Source of the DNA: Larkinella soli
GTDB taxonomy: Bacteria; Bacteroidota; Bacteroidia; Cytophagales; Spirosomataceae
DNA: 46,036 bases
Assembly: GCF_003703975.1 (NCBI RefSeq)
Contig: NZ_QTJY01000031.1
Location: 1 to 46,036 of the forward strand
Direction of reading: 5' to 3'
Part shown: in pieces, positions 16,288 through 25,305 of the stretch
Layout of the letters: every line of letters starts with the position of its first letter
Position numbering within the stretch: position 1 is the stretch's first letter
Translations under genes and position numbers: made by a program
The notes under the pieces: model-generated
What the model was told of the DNA's origin: nothing
Seen by the model: the letters and a program-made list of their open reading frames with translations, nothing else
Database searches by the model: none

Positions 16288-17796
16288 TCAGGCCAGAACG
16301 GGCTTCACCACTTTGCCGGCGACGTCGGTCAGGCGGAAGGGGCGGCCCTGGAACTGGTACGTGAATTTTTCGTGGTTGAAGCCGAGCAGGTGCAGGATCG
16401 TGGCCTGGAGGTCGTGGACGTGGACTTTGTCCTTGACGCCGTAATAGCCGATGTCGTCCGTTTCACCGAAGGAAAAGCCCTTTTTGACGCCCCCGCCGGC
16501 CATCCAGACCGTGAAGGCTTCCAGGTGGTGGTCGCGGCCCTTGAAGGGCAAGGTCTGCCCGTCGCGGTTTTCCTGCATGGGCGTCCGGCCGAACTCCCCG
16601 CCCCAGACCACGAGCGTATCCTCCAGCAGTCCGCGCTGTTTCAGGTCTTTCAGCAGGGCGGCCACGGCCTGGTCGGAGGCCTTGCACTTGTCGTGCAGGC
16701 CGATGTCGACGGCCGTGTCGGCGCCGGTGCCGTGCGAATCCCACCCCCAGTCGAACAACTGGACGAACCGGACGCCCCGCTCCACGAGCCGCCGGGCGAG
16801 CAGGCAGTTGCGGGAAAACGAGCCTTTGTTGGGGTCGACGCCGTAAAGGTCGAGGATGTATTGGGGTTCGCCCTTGAGGTCCATCGCTTCCGGGACCGAC
16901 ATCTGCATCCGGAACGCCAGTTCATACTGGGCGATGCGCGTCAGTATTTCCGGATCTTTGACGTCTTCGTACTGCTGCCGGTTGATTTCGTTGATGGCTT
17001 CGATGGTCTGTTTGCGGAGGTCGCGGTTCATCCCGTCGGGGTTGGACACATACAGAACCGGGTCGCCTTCGGTGCGGCACTGTACGCCCTGATACACCGT
17101 CGGCAGAAAGCCGCTGCCCCAGACGGATTTGCCCGCGTCGGGCTGCTTGCCGCCGGAGGCCAGCACGATATAGCCGGGCAGGTTATCGTTTTCGGTCCCG
17201 AGGCCATAGGTCACCCAGGAGCCGATGCTCGGCCGGCCCAGCCGGGCACTGCCCGTATGCATCAGCAACTGCGCCGGCGCGTGGTTGAACTGGTCGGTGT
17301 GCATGGCTTTCAGGAACGTCACCTCGTCCACCACGCTCTGGAGGTGCGGCAGGTAGTCGGAAACCCAGGCCCCCGACTGGCCGTGCTGCGCAAATTTGCC
17401 CTGCGGTCCCAGCATCTTCGGAACCCCCCGGATGAAGGCGAACTTCTTGCCCGTGAGCAGTTCCTGCGGACAGTCTTTTCCGTTGTATTTCGCCAGTTCA
17501 GGTTTGTAGTCGAACAGTTCGAGCTGGGAGGGCGAGCCCGCCATGTGGATATAGATGACCCGTTTGGCCTTGCCCGGAAACTGGGCCGGACGCGGGGCCA
17601 TCGGCTCTCCGCCCCCCGGGTTTCCGGTCGGCTTTGCGGCCGTCGGCCGGTCGCCGGCTTTATCGAAAAAACCGCAGCCGGCCAGCAACGAACCCAGGCC
17701 CATCGCGCCGAGGCCGGTCGTGCAGGTATTCAGAAAATGCCGCCGGGTTTCGCGTTGCAGGGCCGCCTGCTGAAGTTCGTCGAGTAACTTTTTCAT
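16288..17796 (-). CDS. DUF1501 family protein (sulfatase-like fold), exported
   Basis: A 502-residue protein. The N-terminus carries a twin-arginine-like signal (ETRRHFLNT, residues 16-24), a hydrophobic stretch and LLAGC, so it may be a Tat-exported lipoprotein. The body matches DUF1501, related to the alkaline phosphatase/sulfatase superfamily: IYIHMAGSPSQLELFDYKP, LFDWGWDSHG, VVWGGEFGRTP and GRDHHLEAF. In Bacteroidota and Planctomycetota these genes usually follow a DUF1549/DUF1553 cytochrome-like gene. No such gene is present here; the upstream neighbour on this strand is a Crp/Fnr regulator. Family call firm; function unknown. Confidence 0.92.
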   Translation of the reverse strand: MKKLLDELQQAALQRETRRHFLNTCTTGLGAMGLGSLLAGCGFFDKAGDRPTAAKPTGNPGGGEPMAPRPAQFPGKAKRVIYIHMAGSPSQLELFDYKPELAKYNGKDCPQELLTGKKFAFIRGVPKMLGPQGKFAQHGQSGAWVSDYLPHLQSVVDEVTFLKAMHTDQFNHAPAQLLMHTGSARLGRPSIGSWVTYGLGTENDNLPGYIVLASGGKQPDAGKSVWGSGFLPTVYQGVQCRTEGDPVLYVSNPDGMNRDLRKQTIEAINEINRQQYEDVKDPEILTRIAQYELAFRMQMSVPEAMDLKGEPQYILDLYGVDPNKGSFSRNCLLARRLVERGVRFVQLFDWGWDSHGTGADTAVDIGLHDKCKASDQAVAALLKDLKQRGLLEDTLVVWGGEFGRTPMQENRDGQTLPFKGRDHHLEAFTVWMAGGGVKKGFSFGETDDIGYYGVKDKVHVHDLQATILHLLGFNHEKFTYQFQGRPFRLTDVAGKVVKPVLA

Positions 17797-17925
17797 CGGG
17801 TTTAGTCCTTCGAATGCACCGAATTAACTACCAAGTTACGCGCTTCTTTCGAAAATTCCTGATAATCAATCCCGGCATTTTATTCTTTAAAGCCGATTTG
17901 GGACGGATTTTACCCGCAGACGGTT

Positions 17926-18528
17926 TTATCGGGAGGCCAGGTCCCGGCGGATTTTGCTCAGAAATTCGGGGGTGAAGCCGAGGAAGGAGGCAATCATGTA
18001 CTGCGGAACGCGCTGCTCGATGCGGGGGTAGCGTTGGCGGAATTCGAGATAACGCTCCTCGGCGGTCTGGCTGATGGTGGAGTAGATGCGGTTCTGAAAG
18101 GCGACGAAAGCATTCTGAAGCTTGACGCGGAAAAACCGCTCGAAAGGAGGCACCTCGTCGAAAAGGCGGTCCAGGTCTTTTTTCTCGATCTGGAGTACTT
18201 CCGTTTCTTCCAGGGCTTCGACGTACAAAGTGGCCGGCTGTTCGGTCAGAAGGCTTTGAAGGTCGGAAATCCACCATTCCTCCAGCGCAAACATGACGTT
18301 GTGTTCCTGACCTTTCTGGTCGACGGCGAAAGCCCGCAGACAGCCCTTCGTCACGAAACTTTCGTACCGGCAGACCTCGCCGGTCTGTACGAGCAGCTGC
18401 TTCCGGCGCAGCCGGCGCGGGCGGAGCAGGCTAAGAAAATACCGCTTCTGCTCGTCGGTCAGGGTGATAACACTATCTACGTGCCTGAGAATCAGGTCAT
18501 GGGCGAAATGGGTGTCGATCGGCTGCAT
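17926..18528 (-). CDS. Crp/Fnr family transcriptional regulator
   Basis: A 200-residue protein. The N-terminal cyclic-nucleotide-binding-like beta barrel spans about 25-115 (LRRKQLLVQTGEVCRYESFV, YVEALEETEVLQIEKKDL). A dimer helix is followed by a C-terminal winged helix with IASFLGFTPEFLSKIRRDL as the recognition segment. The arginine/glutamate signature that binds cAMP in Crp is not evident, which is usual in Bacteroidota members, where the ligand is mostly unknown. The gene is upstream of the DUF1501 gene on the same strand with a 129-base gap, so it is probably an independent unit. Its targets cannot be inferred. Confidence 0.9.
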   Translation of the reverse strand: MQPIDTHFAHDLILRHVDSVITLTDEQKRYFLSLLRPRRLRRKQLLVQTGEVCRYESFVTKGCLRAFAVDQKGQEHNVMFALEEWWISDLQSLLTEQPATLYVEALEETEVLQIEKKDLDRLFDEVPPFERFFRVKLQNAFVAFQNRIYSTISQTAEERYLEFRQRYPRIEQRVPQYMIASFLGFTPEFLSKIRRDLASR

Positions 18529-18619
18529 GAAGGGGCCACAGGAAAGCCGCCAACTTACAAAAAATTCTTCCCAGTCGCAGCCGCGCAGCCCGGTATTCGG
18601 CCCGAAAGAAAGGATTTTA

Positions 18620-18651
18620 CAGGCAGACGGCGGTGTGGAACCGTCTGCCTG
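18620..18651 (-). terminator. Intrinsic terminator after the SnoaL-like gene
   Basis: CAGGCAGACGG (18620-18630) and CCGTCTGCCTG (18641-18651) are a perfect 11-bp stem with a 10-base loop, starting 9 bases past the stop of the minus-strand gene at 18661. In that direction a moderately T-rich tract follows. Confidence 0.72.
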
Positions 18652-18660
18652 CGCTTTCCA

Positions 18661-19023
18661 TCAATTGGCGTAGTAGAACTTTTCCCGGACAATCCGGCCG
18701 TCCTGCCACTCCTGCACCGACACCTGGCGGTACTGGCGCGGACCCCACTCTTCATGCTGGTAGTCGTAGTCCCACTCGACGAAGGAAAAGTTGTCTCCGG
18801 CGGAAACCTTCAGGGGGGTGGCCCGGAAGTTTTTCACCTTTGCTACAAAGTCCACCTCACGCTGGAAGTTGGCTTCTTTCCCGAGCGTCGGTTCGCCTTC
18901 ATTTTCCTGCATGGCGACGTCATCGTGGTAGTATTTTTCGAAAGCGTCGAGAATGTGACCCTCCTGAACCAGCCGGTTCAGTTCCTGCAATTTTTCAAGC
19001 GTAGTCTGCATGGCGATGTTCAT
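18661..19023 (-). CDS. SnoaL-like/NTF2-fold protein
   Basis: A 120-residue protein; the ATG at 19011 (MQTTLEKLQELN) is an equally good start. The cone-shaped alpha+beta pattern fits the SnoaL/NTF2 fold: an opening helix pair, then FEKYYHDDVAMQENEG with the typical YHDDVxMxE turn, then strands with FSFVEWDYDYQ and VSVQEWQDGRIVREKFYY. Family members are small isomerases, hydrolases or ligand-binding proteins, and catalytic residues vary, so no reaction is assigned. It is a single-gene unit with its own -7 box and terminator. Confidence 0.85.
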   Translation of the reverse strand: MNIAMQTTLEKLQELNRLVQEGHILDAFEKYYHDDVAMQENEGEPTLGKEANFQREVDFVAKVKNFRATPLKVSAGDNFSFVEWDYDYQHEEWGPRQYRQVSVQEWQDGRIVREKFYYAN

Positions 19024-19044
19024 GTTTTCTGTTGATTACCGATG

Positions 19045-19052
19045 CAAAACTA
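19045..19052 (-). promoter_or_regulatory. Bacteroidota-type -7 box for the SnoaL-like gene
   Basis: On the minus strand this reads TAGTTTTG, an exact TAnnTTTG match, 22 bases upstream of the start at 19023. No -33 element is visible. Confidence 0.42.
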
Positions 19053-19200
19053 CGCTCCCCGGCCCGCCGGCGACGATGAACTATCTTAAGAAAAATGGTT
19101 GAAGTAGATTAAGCAGGCTGCCCCCCAGCGGCCACCGCCAAACAGTACGTGCATTTTCTGGTTGATTAATGAAACATCCTTCATCCTGCCACTCCACAAA

Positions 19201-20283
19201 ATGAAAGCTGTGTCGCTTCAACGGATCAATGCCGTGCTGGCTTTTTCCGTTCTGACGGTTCTGGTTCTTTATGTAGGTCGTCCGTTTCTGGTGCCGCTGG
19301 CCTTTGCCGGGATTCTGGCCATGCTACTTCTGCCTGTCAGCCGCTGGCTGGAAAGCCGGGGCGTCGGGCGGGTAGGGGCCACGCTGCTGTGCATTCTGCT
19401 GGTGTTACTGGTCATGGCTGCATTTGTGGGCATCATCTACGCCCAGGTCACCAGTTTCGTCAAAGACTGGCCCCAGATTCAGAGCAAGGGCGAGCAGGTG
19501 CTCCGCCAGGCGCAGGGGTGGGTTCAGCAGCAGTTCGGCCTCGATCCGCAGGAACAGATTCAGAAGCTGAAACAGCAGGCATCGAAGCTGTCGCAGTCTT
19601 CGGGCGGCTCGGGCGGCTCCTTTTTCAGCGGGCTGATGGGTCTGCTCTCCGGCCTGGTGCTGGTGACCCTATACCTGTTTTTTCTGCTCTGGAAACGTGA
19701 GAAATACGAGGAGTTCATCCTGAAGCTCTGCGCCCCTGAAAGCCGTCCTTCGGTGGAGCATGCGCTCGGGCAGATCACCCGGGTTTCGGCCCGTTACCTA
19801 ACCGGACGGCTGATGTCGATGGCGTTTCTGGCCGTTTTCTACAGCATCGGCCTGTCGATCGTCGGACTGAAAAACGCCGTTCTCATGAGCCTGATCGCCG
19901 TCATTCCGACGCTCATTCCGTACGTCGGGGCTTTCATCGGAGCCAGTTTTCCGCTTTTCATGGCGCTGGTCAGCGGCTCTCCGGACCAGCTGCTGCCCAC
20001 GGCGGCCGTACTGATGTCTGCCCAGATCATCGACAATAACATCATCGAGCCGCTGGTGATGGGTGCCGAACTCGATCTGAGTCCCTTTTTTACCGTCGTC
20101 GCCATCGTGCTGGGTGAGCTGATCTGGGGCATTCCCGGCATGATTCTCTTCGAGCCGCTGTTCTCCATCCTCCGGATCGTCTGCACTCATATTCCGGCCC
20201 TGCACCCCTACAGCTTTCTGCTGGAAAACGAAGTGTCCGAACCCGGCTGGATTCAGACACTGAAGAAGAAATTCGGGAAATGA
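19201..20283 (+). CDS. AI-2E transporter family (PerM/TqsA-like) membrane protein
   Basis: The ATG at 19201 gives 360 residues (MKAVSLQRINAVLAFSVLTV); an in-frame TTG at 19162 would add 13 non-typical residues. It shows the family layout: three N-terminal helices (about 8-95), a polar cytoplasmic segment with a Gln/Lys-rich coiled coil and a Gly/Ser linker (about 100-150), then further helices with IPTLIPYVGAFIGA and the C-terminal IVLGELIWGIPGMILFEPL motif. Members include the autoinducer-2 exporter TqsA and Na+/H+ or Li+ antiporters, so the substrate cannot be named. It converges on the GH26 gene with only 12 bases between the stops. Confidence 0.9.
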   Translation: MKAVSLQRINAVLAFSVLTVLVLYVGRPFLVPLAFAGILAMLLLPVSRWLESRGVGRVGATLLCILLVLLVMAAFVGIIYAQVTSFVKDWPQIQSKGEQVLRQAQGWVQQQFGLDPQEQIQKLKQQASKLSQSSGGSGGSFFSGLMGLLSGLVLVTLYLFFLLWKREKYEEFILKLCAPESRPSVEHALGQITRVSARYLTGRLMSMAFLAVFYSIGLSIVGLKNAVLMSLIAVIPTLIPYVGAFIGASFPLFMALVSGSPDQLLPTAAVLMSAQIIDNNIIEPLVMGAELDLSPFFTVVAIVLGELIWGIPGMILFEPLFSILRIVCTHIPALHPYSFLLENEVSEPGWIQTLKKKFGK

Positions 20284-20295
20284 ACAGCTGCCCGC

Positions 20296-21432
20296 TTATT
20301 TATACAGCTTCGGCCGGTCTTTTTCGAACAGCGTATAGGGGTCTTCGTAAAACCGCATAAAGTCGGCGGCACTCGCCTGTCCGGGGTAGGGGGCGTAGAA
20401 GTGCGTCGGGCTGCGGGTGTCGTTGCGCCAGACCAGCACGTAGGCCAGCGCCAGTTTTTCGGCTTTTAGCGCCCGCAGTAGGGTGCCGGTCCACCAGGTG
20501 GTGTCCGGGAGCGATTCCAGACCGGTTTCCGTGAAGGCCGCCAGCTTCCCGGCTTTCTTCGCGTAATCCGACACGATTTTCAGCTTCCGGATTCCGGCCT
20601 CCACGTTGTAGTGTCCGTTGCGGCCGAAGTCGGCGTAATTGTCCATGCCGACCAGATCGACCCAGTCGTCGCCCGGATAGCGGTCGAGGTATTCGGCCTC
20701 GGTGCTGAACAGGCAGTCGGGCGAGAAGGCATACAGGAAATTATGCACCTCCAGGCTGTCGCGGAGGTAGGAAACCGTAAACCGCCAGAGGGCGATGAAC
20801 TCCTCCCGCGAGCAGTGCGGCCGACCCCACCAGAACCAGCCCCCGTCGAACTCATGGTAAGGCCGGAAGATCATCGGCACGGTTTCGCCGTCGCTGCCCT
20901 TCACGGATTTCGCGAATTCGCCGACCGTCCGCAGAATCTCCTTATAGGCTTCGTGGTGCGACCCGCCCGGAATGATCATCGACACCGCCGGGGCCGATAC
21001 CGAGTCCACCCAGCGAAAGCCGCCGGGCGAAACCGGGTTGGAAAAGTGCCAGGCCACGGTCGTGAGGCCGCCCCGGTCGTAGGTATCCGCGATGGTTTTG
21101 CGCAGCGATTCCTTCGTTTTTTCGATGGCCCCGGCGGGTCGGCCGGACAGGCCGCTGAAGTCGACGCCGATCACCGCCGGATGCGAGCCGCTGACGGATT
21201 TGACGTCCGACCGGTCGGCGTCGCCGTTCCAGCCGTGGCCGTATTCGGTGGCGTGCTGGTGGCCGAACAGGATGTGTTTTTTCGAAAGGGTCCGAAGGTT
21301 TCGAAACAGGGCCGCGGTTGGGCGGGTCGCCTTCGGGTCGACCGGTTTTTTACGTAAACGGGCCGGATAACCTGAAAGCGTCATGCTCACCACCAATCCA
21401 AAGGCGATCAGGCTCGGGGTAATATTGTTCAT
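20296..21432 (-). CDS. GH26 beta-mannanase-like glycoside hydrolase
   Basis: The ATG at 21432 gives 378 residues; the longer upstream reading frame crosses the promoter region and is unlikely to be translated. The N-terminus is a hydrophobic signal sequence (residues 1-21). The catalytic domain has GH26 landmarks: FGHQHATEYG near the start, acid/base E194 in FRPYHEFDGGWFWWG and nucleophile E302 in AAFTETG. GH26 enzymes hydrolyse beta-1,4-mannan (some act on related glycans), here probably in the periplasm. The gene is not part of the xylan locus at 36107-45931. A TAnnTTTG box lies 24 bases upstream of the chosen start and supports it. Confidence 0.93.
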   Translation of the reverse strand: MNNITPSLIAFGLVVSMTLSGYPARLRKKPVDPKATRPTAALFRNLRTLSKKHILFGHQHATEYGHGWNGDADRSDVKSVSGSHPAVIGVDFSGLSGRPAGAIEKTKESLRKTIADTYDRGGLTTVAWHFSNPVSPGGFRWVDSVSAPAVSMIIPGGSHHEAYKEILRTVGEFAKSVKGSDGETVPMIFRPYHEFDGGWFWWGRPHCSREEFIALWRFTVSYLRDSLEVHNFLYAFSPDCLFSTEAEYLDRYPGDDWVDLVGMDNYADFGRNGHYNVEAGIRKLKIVSDYAKKAGKLAAFTETGLESLPDTTWWTGTLLRALKAEKLALAYVLVWRNDTRSPTHFYAPYPGQASAADFMRFYEDPYTLFEKDRPKLYK

Positions 21433-21455
21433 CAAAGGTCTGGTTGTTACCGGCG

Positions 21456-21463
21456 CAAATTTA
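21456..21463 (-). promoter_or_regulatory. Bacteroidota-type -7 box for the GH26 gene
   Basis: On the minus strand this reads TAAATTTG, an exact TAnnTTTG match, 24 bases upstream of the ATG at 21432. No -33 element is visible. Confidence 0.42.
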
Positions 21464-21568
21464 ACGCTTTTCGACCTTTCTATTATTGCTCGGCGAATTA
21501 TCGTCATATATTGATTTTGATTACATTTAAAGGCTGATTCCGACCACGCCCGTAACCATCCCGCCCGC

Positions 21569-24500
21569 ATGAAAAATCGATTGACCTTCTGGCTTTTATC
21601 CGCCTTTTGCCTGCTTCTTCTGCCGCCGGTATCCGGCCAGCAGCAGATGCGCTGCGGAAACGAAGAAACCCAGCTGACGCCCGCCCTCCGGCAGCTGATG
21701 CGGAACCTGAAAACCGACCCCGCGGCCGTCCGCGCCCGGATAAAAGCCGCAGCGATGCTCGAACTGCGGGTGGGCATCGACGTGGATTACGTAGCCTACC
21801 AGAAATTCGCCGGTGACTCCAACGCCGTCATCCGCTATGTTCACAATACGCTGAAAGAGGCCGCCGGGGTGCTGGCGGAGGAGGTGAAGGTGCGGCTGAC
21901 GATCAGCCATATCGAGGTCTGGAAGCAGCCGGAAGCCTACGGGCAGCACGACTACCCGAGCAGCCTGATGTACTACGCCCTGGCCTGGTGGGACAGGGAA
22001 CGGAAATCCGTCTATCCGTACGACATCCTGCTCTGCTTCTCCGGTCGCCGGGACCCTTCCGGATTTGCCGGTTACGGGATGCTCGGCATGGACCGCATCG
22101 GCACCAGCGCCGTTCTCTGCAACGTCGGCCCCGAATATGTGCCCCGAACCACGGCCCTGCACGAAATCGGGCACGTCCTGGGCTCACCCCATACGCATAA
22201 CTGCTCCTGGCCCGACGGCCCCATCGACCGCTGTATGGCCGTGGAAGGGACCTGCTATACCGGCGAACCCGAAGGTCAGCTGGGAACGATCATGAGTTAC
22301 TGCCAGGCGGTTTTCTCCTTCCATCCCTACTGCCGGGCCCTGATCCGGAAAGTCGTGGAAAACAGCGGCCTGCGGGTGCTGGACGCTCCGCCGGGCCGCC
22401 CGACGCCCCTCCCGTCCGCCGGGGGTCCGGAAGGGCCCGCGCCCAATCTCCGGTGGTCGCCCGCCGACCGCGCGGAACGCTACCGGGTACAGCTGGCGAC
22501 CGACAACACGTTTGCCGCCGTCGCCGTCGATACGGTGGTACCCTTCCAGCGGTATTATCCCGGCGGCCTGCCGACCGGAAAGAACTGGTTCTGGCGGGTG
22601 AAGGCGCTCAACGGAATCGGGGAAGGCGAGTGGGCCGTGGGCGAACCGTTCACCCCGGCTTCCGGCGGGACGCTCCGGGTGCCGTCGCTGCGGCTGCCGG
22701 AAACCAACCGCATCTTTTCCGGTGAGAAAATAACCTGGTTTTCGGTGGAAGGCGCCACCGCCTACCGGGTGCAGGTGTCCACCGACCAGAACTTCACGCC
22801 CGGGTCTTCCGCGGTTTTTCATGACGAGACCGTTGCGGCCGCTGAACTGACGCTTGACAGGGCCAGACTGGCCCTCTGCAACGGCGACTGTCCTTACCTC
22901 TGGCGGGTACAGGCCATCCGGGGAGCGGAGGCCACCGCCTGGTCCGAAATCCGCTCGTTCCGGCTGCCGCCCGCGGTCGGCGGCTTTGAGCCGAATGCGG
23001 AACAGATGGAGCTGAAACGGTACGGCACCTCGCTGCCCATCGGGGTGGGTGCCGGCAACTGGGCCGAAACGGTCCTGCAGCTGGAGGTATCGCAAACGCC
23101 CGATTTTACCAGTCCGGCGCTCCGGCGCGAACGGCTGATCAACCAGATCGGAACGCCGGGCTACGAGTGGCGGTCGGTGATGATGGCCGATTCGCTGGCG
23201 CCTTCCACCACCTATCACTACCGCATCCGGGCCCGGGCCGAGGGCACGGCCGGCCCCTGGGCAGGCGGAACGTTCACGACCGGAGCGCCCCGGCCCGTCT
23301 GGCGGTATTTCAACGCGGCCAACAGCCCCGTGCCGGCCACCGGCTATTCCGGCATTCAGGTAGCTCCCGACGGTACCGTCTGGGTCGCGACCGACTGGGG
23401 GCTGATGCGCTCGACGAACGACGGAAAGGACTGGACCCGGTTTCACTCGGGCAATACGGATCAGGTGTTGAATCAGGCCGTGGGGGCCATCGCCCTCGAC
23501 CGGGATTCCCGGCTCTGGGCCCTCAACCCGACCGCCCTTGTCCGTTTCGACGGCCGGACCTGGACCCGGTTTCCCTATCCCGAGGGGGCTCGGGTCAACG
23601 GCGAGAACGTTCTGGTGATCGATAAGGCCGACCAGACGGCCTATGCCGTCTTCGGGCAGAAAATCTATCGCTTCCGGGACGGTAACTGGGCCATCTTTCC
23701 CCTGCCGCCTTCCGTTTCCATGACCATCCAGAGCGGGGTCGTCGACCGCAACCGGCATGTATGGCTGGCCTCTTATTCCACCGCTTCCGGCATCATCCGG
23801 TTCGACGGGACCTCTTTCGACATTCATACGCCGGCCAACTCCTCCCTGCCTGCCTACCGGGCCGACTTCTGCGAAATTGCCGCCGATTCGACCGGCAACG
23901 AAATCTGGATCAGCGGAGCGTTCGGGCTGGCCCGCTGGACCGGCGGCCATAACTGGGAGCTGACGATGGCACAAGAACTGAACCCGCAGGACGAAGTGAT
24001 CGTCGGGCTGACCTTCGACCGTAAAAACCGCCTGATCGCCCTCGGCCGGAAGGGGATGTATGTCCGGGAGAACAACCTGTGGACCTCCCTGGGCGAAAGT
24101 TTTCTGGGATACGCCAACCCGTATACGGTGATGACGACCGACCCGGAAAACCGTGTCTGGATAGGCACGATCGGCATCGGTATGGCCGTCTACGACAGCC
24201 GGACCATCCGCCCCGGAACGCTGCCGGCCGCGGTCTGTTCCGGCGATTCGATCAAAGTCCCTTTCCGTCCCGACTTCGTTCCCCGTCCCGGCATCCGCTA
24301 CACCGCCCAGCTGACCGATGCCGCCGGCCGGGTCTTCGCGACGGTTTCGGCCCGGTTTTCGGGCGATACGGCCATCGTACCGCTTTCAGATCGGCTGACG
24401 CCGGGCGGGCAATACAAAATCCGGATCGTTTCGGAGAACCCCGCCGTCGTCGGCGACGAGAGTGCGGCTTTTGCACTCACCGCTCGTCCGGTGGTTTCCC

Positions 24501-25234
24501 TGCCGGTTTCCGGCCCGGCCGCGCTCTGCCCGGGCCAGACGGTGGCGTTCCAGGCCAACGGGACGCCGGGGCAGTATCAGTGGTATCGGAACGACGCGCC
24601 CATCGCTGGTGCCACCACCCTGACCTATACGGCCACGCAGGCCGGAAAATACACGCTGAAAGTAACGCAGAACGGCTGTTCGACGGTGTCGCCCCCCGTG
24701 TCGGTGGAAGAGCGGGAGGGGGCCACGGCGGCCGCCAGCCCCCAGGGACCGACGGAGGTCTACAAACCCGAAACCGTCCGGCTGACGGCCAATGCCGGCC
24801 CGGGCCTGAAGTACCAGTGGCGGAAAGACGGAGCCGATCTCCCGGGGGCGACGGGCGGCACCTATGAGGCTGCCGAGAGCGGGCTGTATGCGGTTCAGGT
24901 TTCGAACGCGGGCGGCTGTACGGCGGTGTCGGCCGCCGTTCGGGTGGCGGTGCTGGCGCCCCTGTCGGTCGGGCCGGTCGGGTCTGCTTTCGTCCTGACG
25001 GTCTCCCCGAATCCGGCCGAGCGGTTCTGTACGGTTTCGCTGGCTGCGCCCGTTCGGGAGCGGACCGAACTGACCCTGACCGACGCGGGCGGGCGGCTGG
25101 TGCTGAAGCAGACGCTGACGCCCGGTCAGTCGCGGGCGGAACTGCCTCTCGGCGGGCTGGCCCCGGGGCGGTATCAGGTTCAGGTCAGGAACCGGCAGGG
25201 TGGCCAGACCGGGCGGCTGCTGATTCTCCGGTAA
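21569..25234 (+). CDS. Secreted metzincin metalloprotease with propeller, Ig-like and T9SS sorting domains
   Basis: A 1221-residue protein: signal peptide 1-23; zinc metalloprotease about 60-270 with HEIGHVLGSPH (ligands H198, H202, H208; catalytic E199) and the Met-turn at M242 (TIMSYC), typical of reprolysin-like metzincins; two or three fibronectin/PKD-like domains about 280-575; a seven-bladed-type propeller about 577-880 with repeats such as APDGTVWVATDWGLMRSTND; two Ig-like domains about 970-1130 (QYQWYRNDAPIAGA and KYQWRKDGADLPGA); and a C-terminal T9SS type A sorting domain from about 1140 (SPNPAERFCTVSL to the final LLILR). It would be exported by Sec, moved across the outer membrane by T9SS and attached to the surface or released. 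The large adhesive part suggests action on a bound glycan or protein substrate. Confidence 0.9.
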   Translation: MKNRLTFWLLSAFCLLLLPPVSGQQQMRCGNEETQLTPALRQLMRNLKTDPAAVRARIKAAAMLELRVGIDVDYVAYQKFAGDSNAVIRYVHNTLKEAAGVLAEEVKVRLTISHIEVWKQPEAYGQHDYPSSLMYYALAWWDRERKSVYPYDILLCFSGRRDPSGFAGYGMLGMDRIGTSAVLCNVGPEYVPRTTALHEIGHVLGSPHTHNCSWPDGPIDRCMAVEGTCYTGEPEGQLGTIMSYCQAVFSFHPYCRALIRKVVENSGLRVLDAPPGRPTPLPSAGGPEGPAPNLRWSPADRAERYRVQLATDNTFAAVAVDTVVPFQRYYPGGLPTGKNWFWRVKALNGIGEGEWAVGEPFTPASGGTLRVPSLRLPETNRIFSGEKITWFSVEGATAYRVQVSTDQNFTPGSSAVFHDETVAAAELTLDRARLALCNGDCPYLWRVQAIRGAEATAWSEIRSFRLPPAVGGFEPNAEQMELKRYGTSLPIGVGAGNWAETVLQLEVSQTPDFTSPALRRERLINQIGTPGYEWRSVMMADSLAPSTTYHYRIRARAEGTAGPWAGGTFTTGAPRPVWRYFNAANSPVPATGYSGIQVAPDGTVWVATDWGLMRSTNDGKDWTRFHSGNTDQVLNQAVGAIALDRDSRLWALNPTALVRFDGRTWTRFPYPEGARVNGENVLVIDKADQTAYAVFGQKIYRFRDGNWAIFPLPPSVSMTIQSGVVDRNRHVWLASYSTASGIIRFDGTSFDIHTPANSSLPAYRADFCEIAADSTGNEIWISGAFGLARWTGGHNWELTMAQELNPQDEVIVGLTFDRKNRLIALGRKGMYVRENNLWTSLGESFLGYANPYTVMTTDPENRVWIGTIGIGMAVYDSRTIRPGTLPAAVCSGDSIKVPFRPDFVPRPGIRYTAQLTDAAGRVFATVSARFSGDTAIVPLSDRLTPGGQYKIRIVSENPAVVGDESAAFALTARPVVSLPVSGPAALCPGQTVAFQANGTPGQYQWYRNDAPIAGATTLTYTATQAGKYTLKVTQNGCSTVSPPVSVEEREGATAAASPQGPTEVYKPETVRLTANAGPGLKYQWRKDGADLPGATGGTYEAAESGLYAVQVSNAGGCTAVSAAVRVAVLAPLSVGPVGSAFVLTVSPNPAERFCTVSLAAPVRERTELTLTDAGGRLVLKQTLTPGQSRAELPLGGLAPGRYQVQVRNRQGGQTGRLLILR

Positions 25235-25250
25235 TGTCGGAGAAGTCCCT

Positions 25251-25258
25251 TACTTTTG
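25251..25258 (+). promoter_or_regulatory. Bacteroidota-type -7 box for the ModE-like gene
   Basis: TACTTTTG matches TAnnTTTG exactly, 47 bases before the ATG at 25306 and 16 bases after the stop of the metalloprotease gene. No clear -33 element. Confidence 0.42.
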
Positions 25259-25305
25259 TCCCTCTACGGCGGCCGCACGGGCCGTCGCTTTTATGATTGT
25301 ACGGT

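Noticed and set aside
17828-18277. 149-codon minus-strand frame overlapping the Crp/Fnr gene
   Set aside because: Different frame of the same strand, Pro/Arg-rich, no domain; the Crp/Fnr frame is well supported.
21433-21777. N-terminal extension of the GH26 protein
   Set aside because: The extra codons cross the divergent promoter region and the 5' end of the neighbouring gene; the ATG at 21432 gives a proper signal peptide and lies 24 bases after a -7 box.
22184-23974. 596-codon frame antisense to the metalloprotease
   Set aside because: Shadow of the T9SS cargo gene; no motif, and it starts and stops within it.
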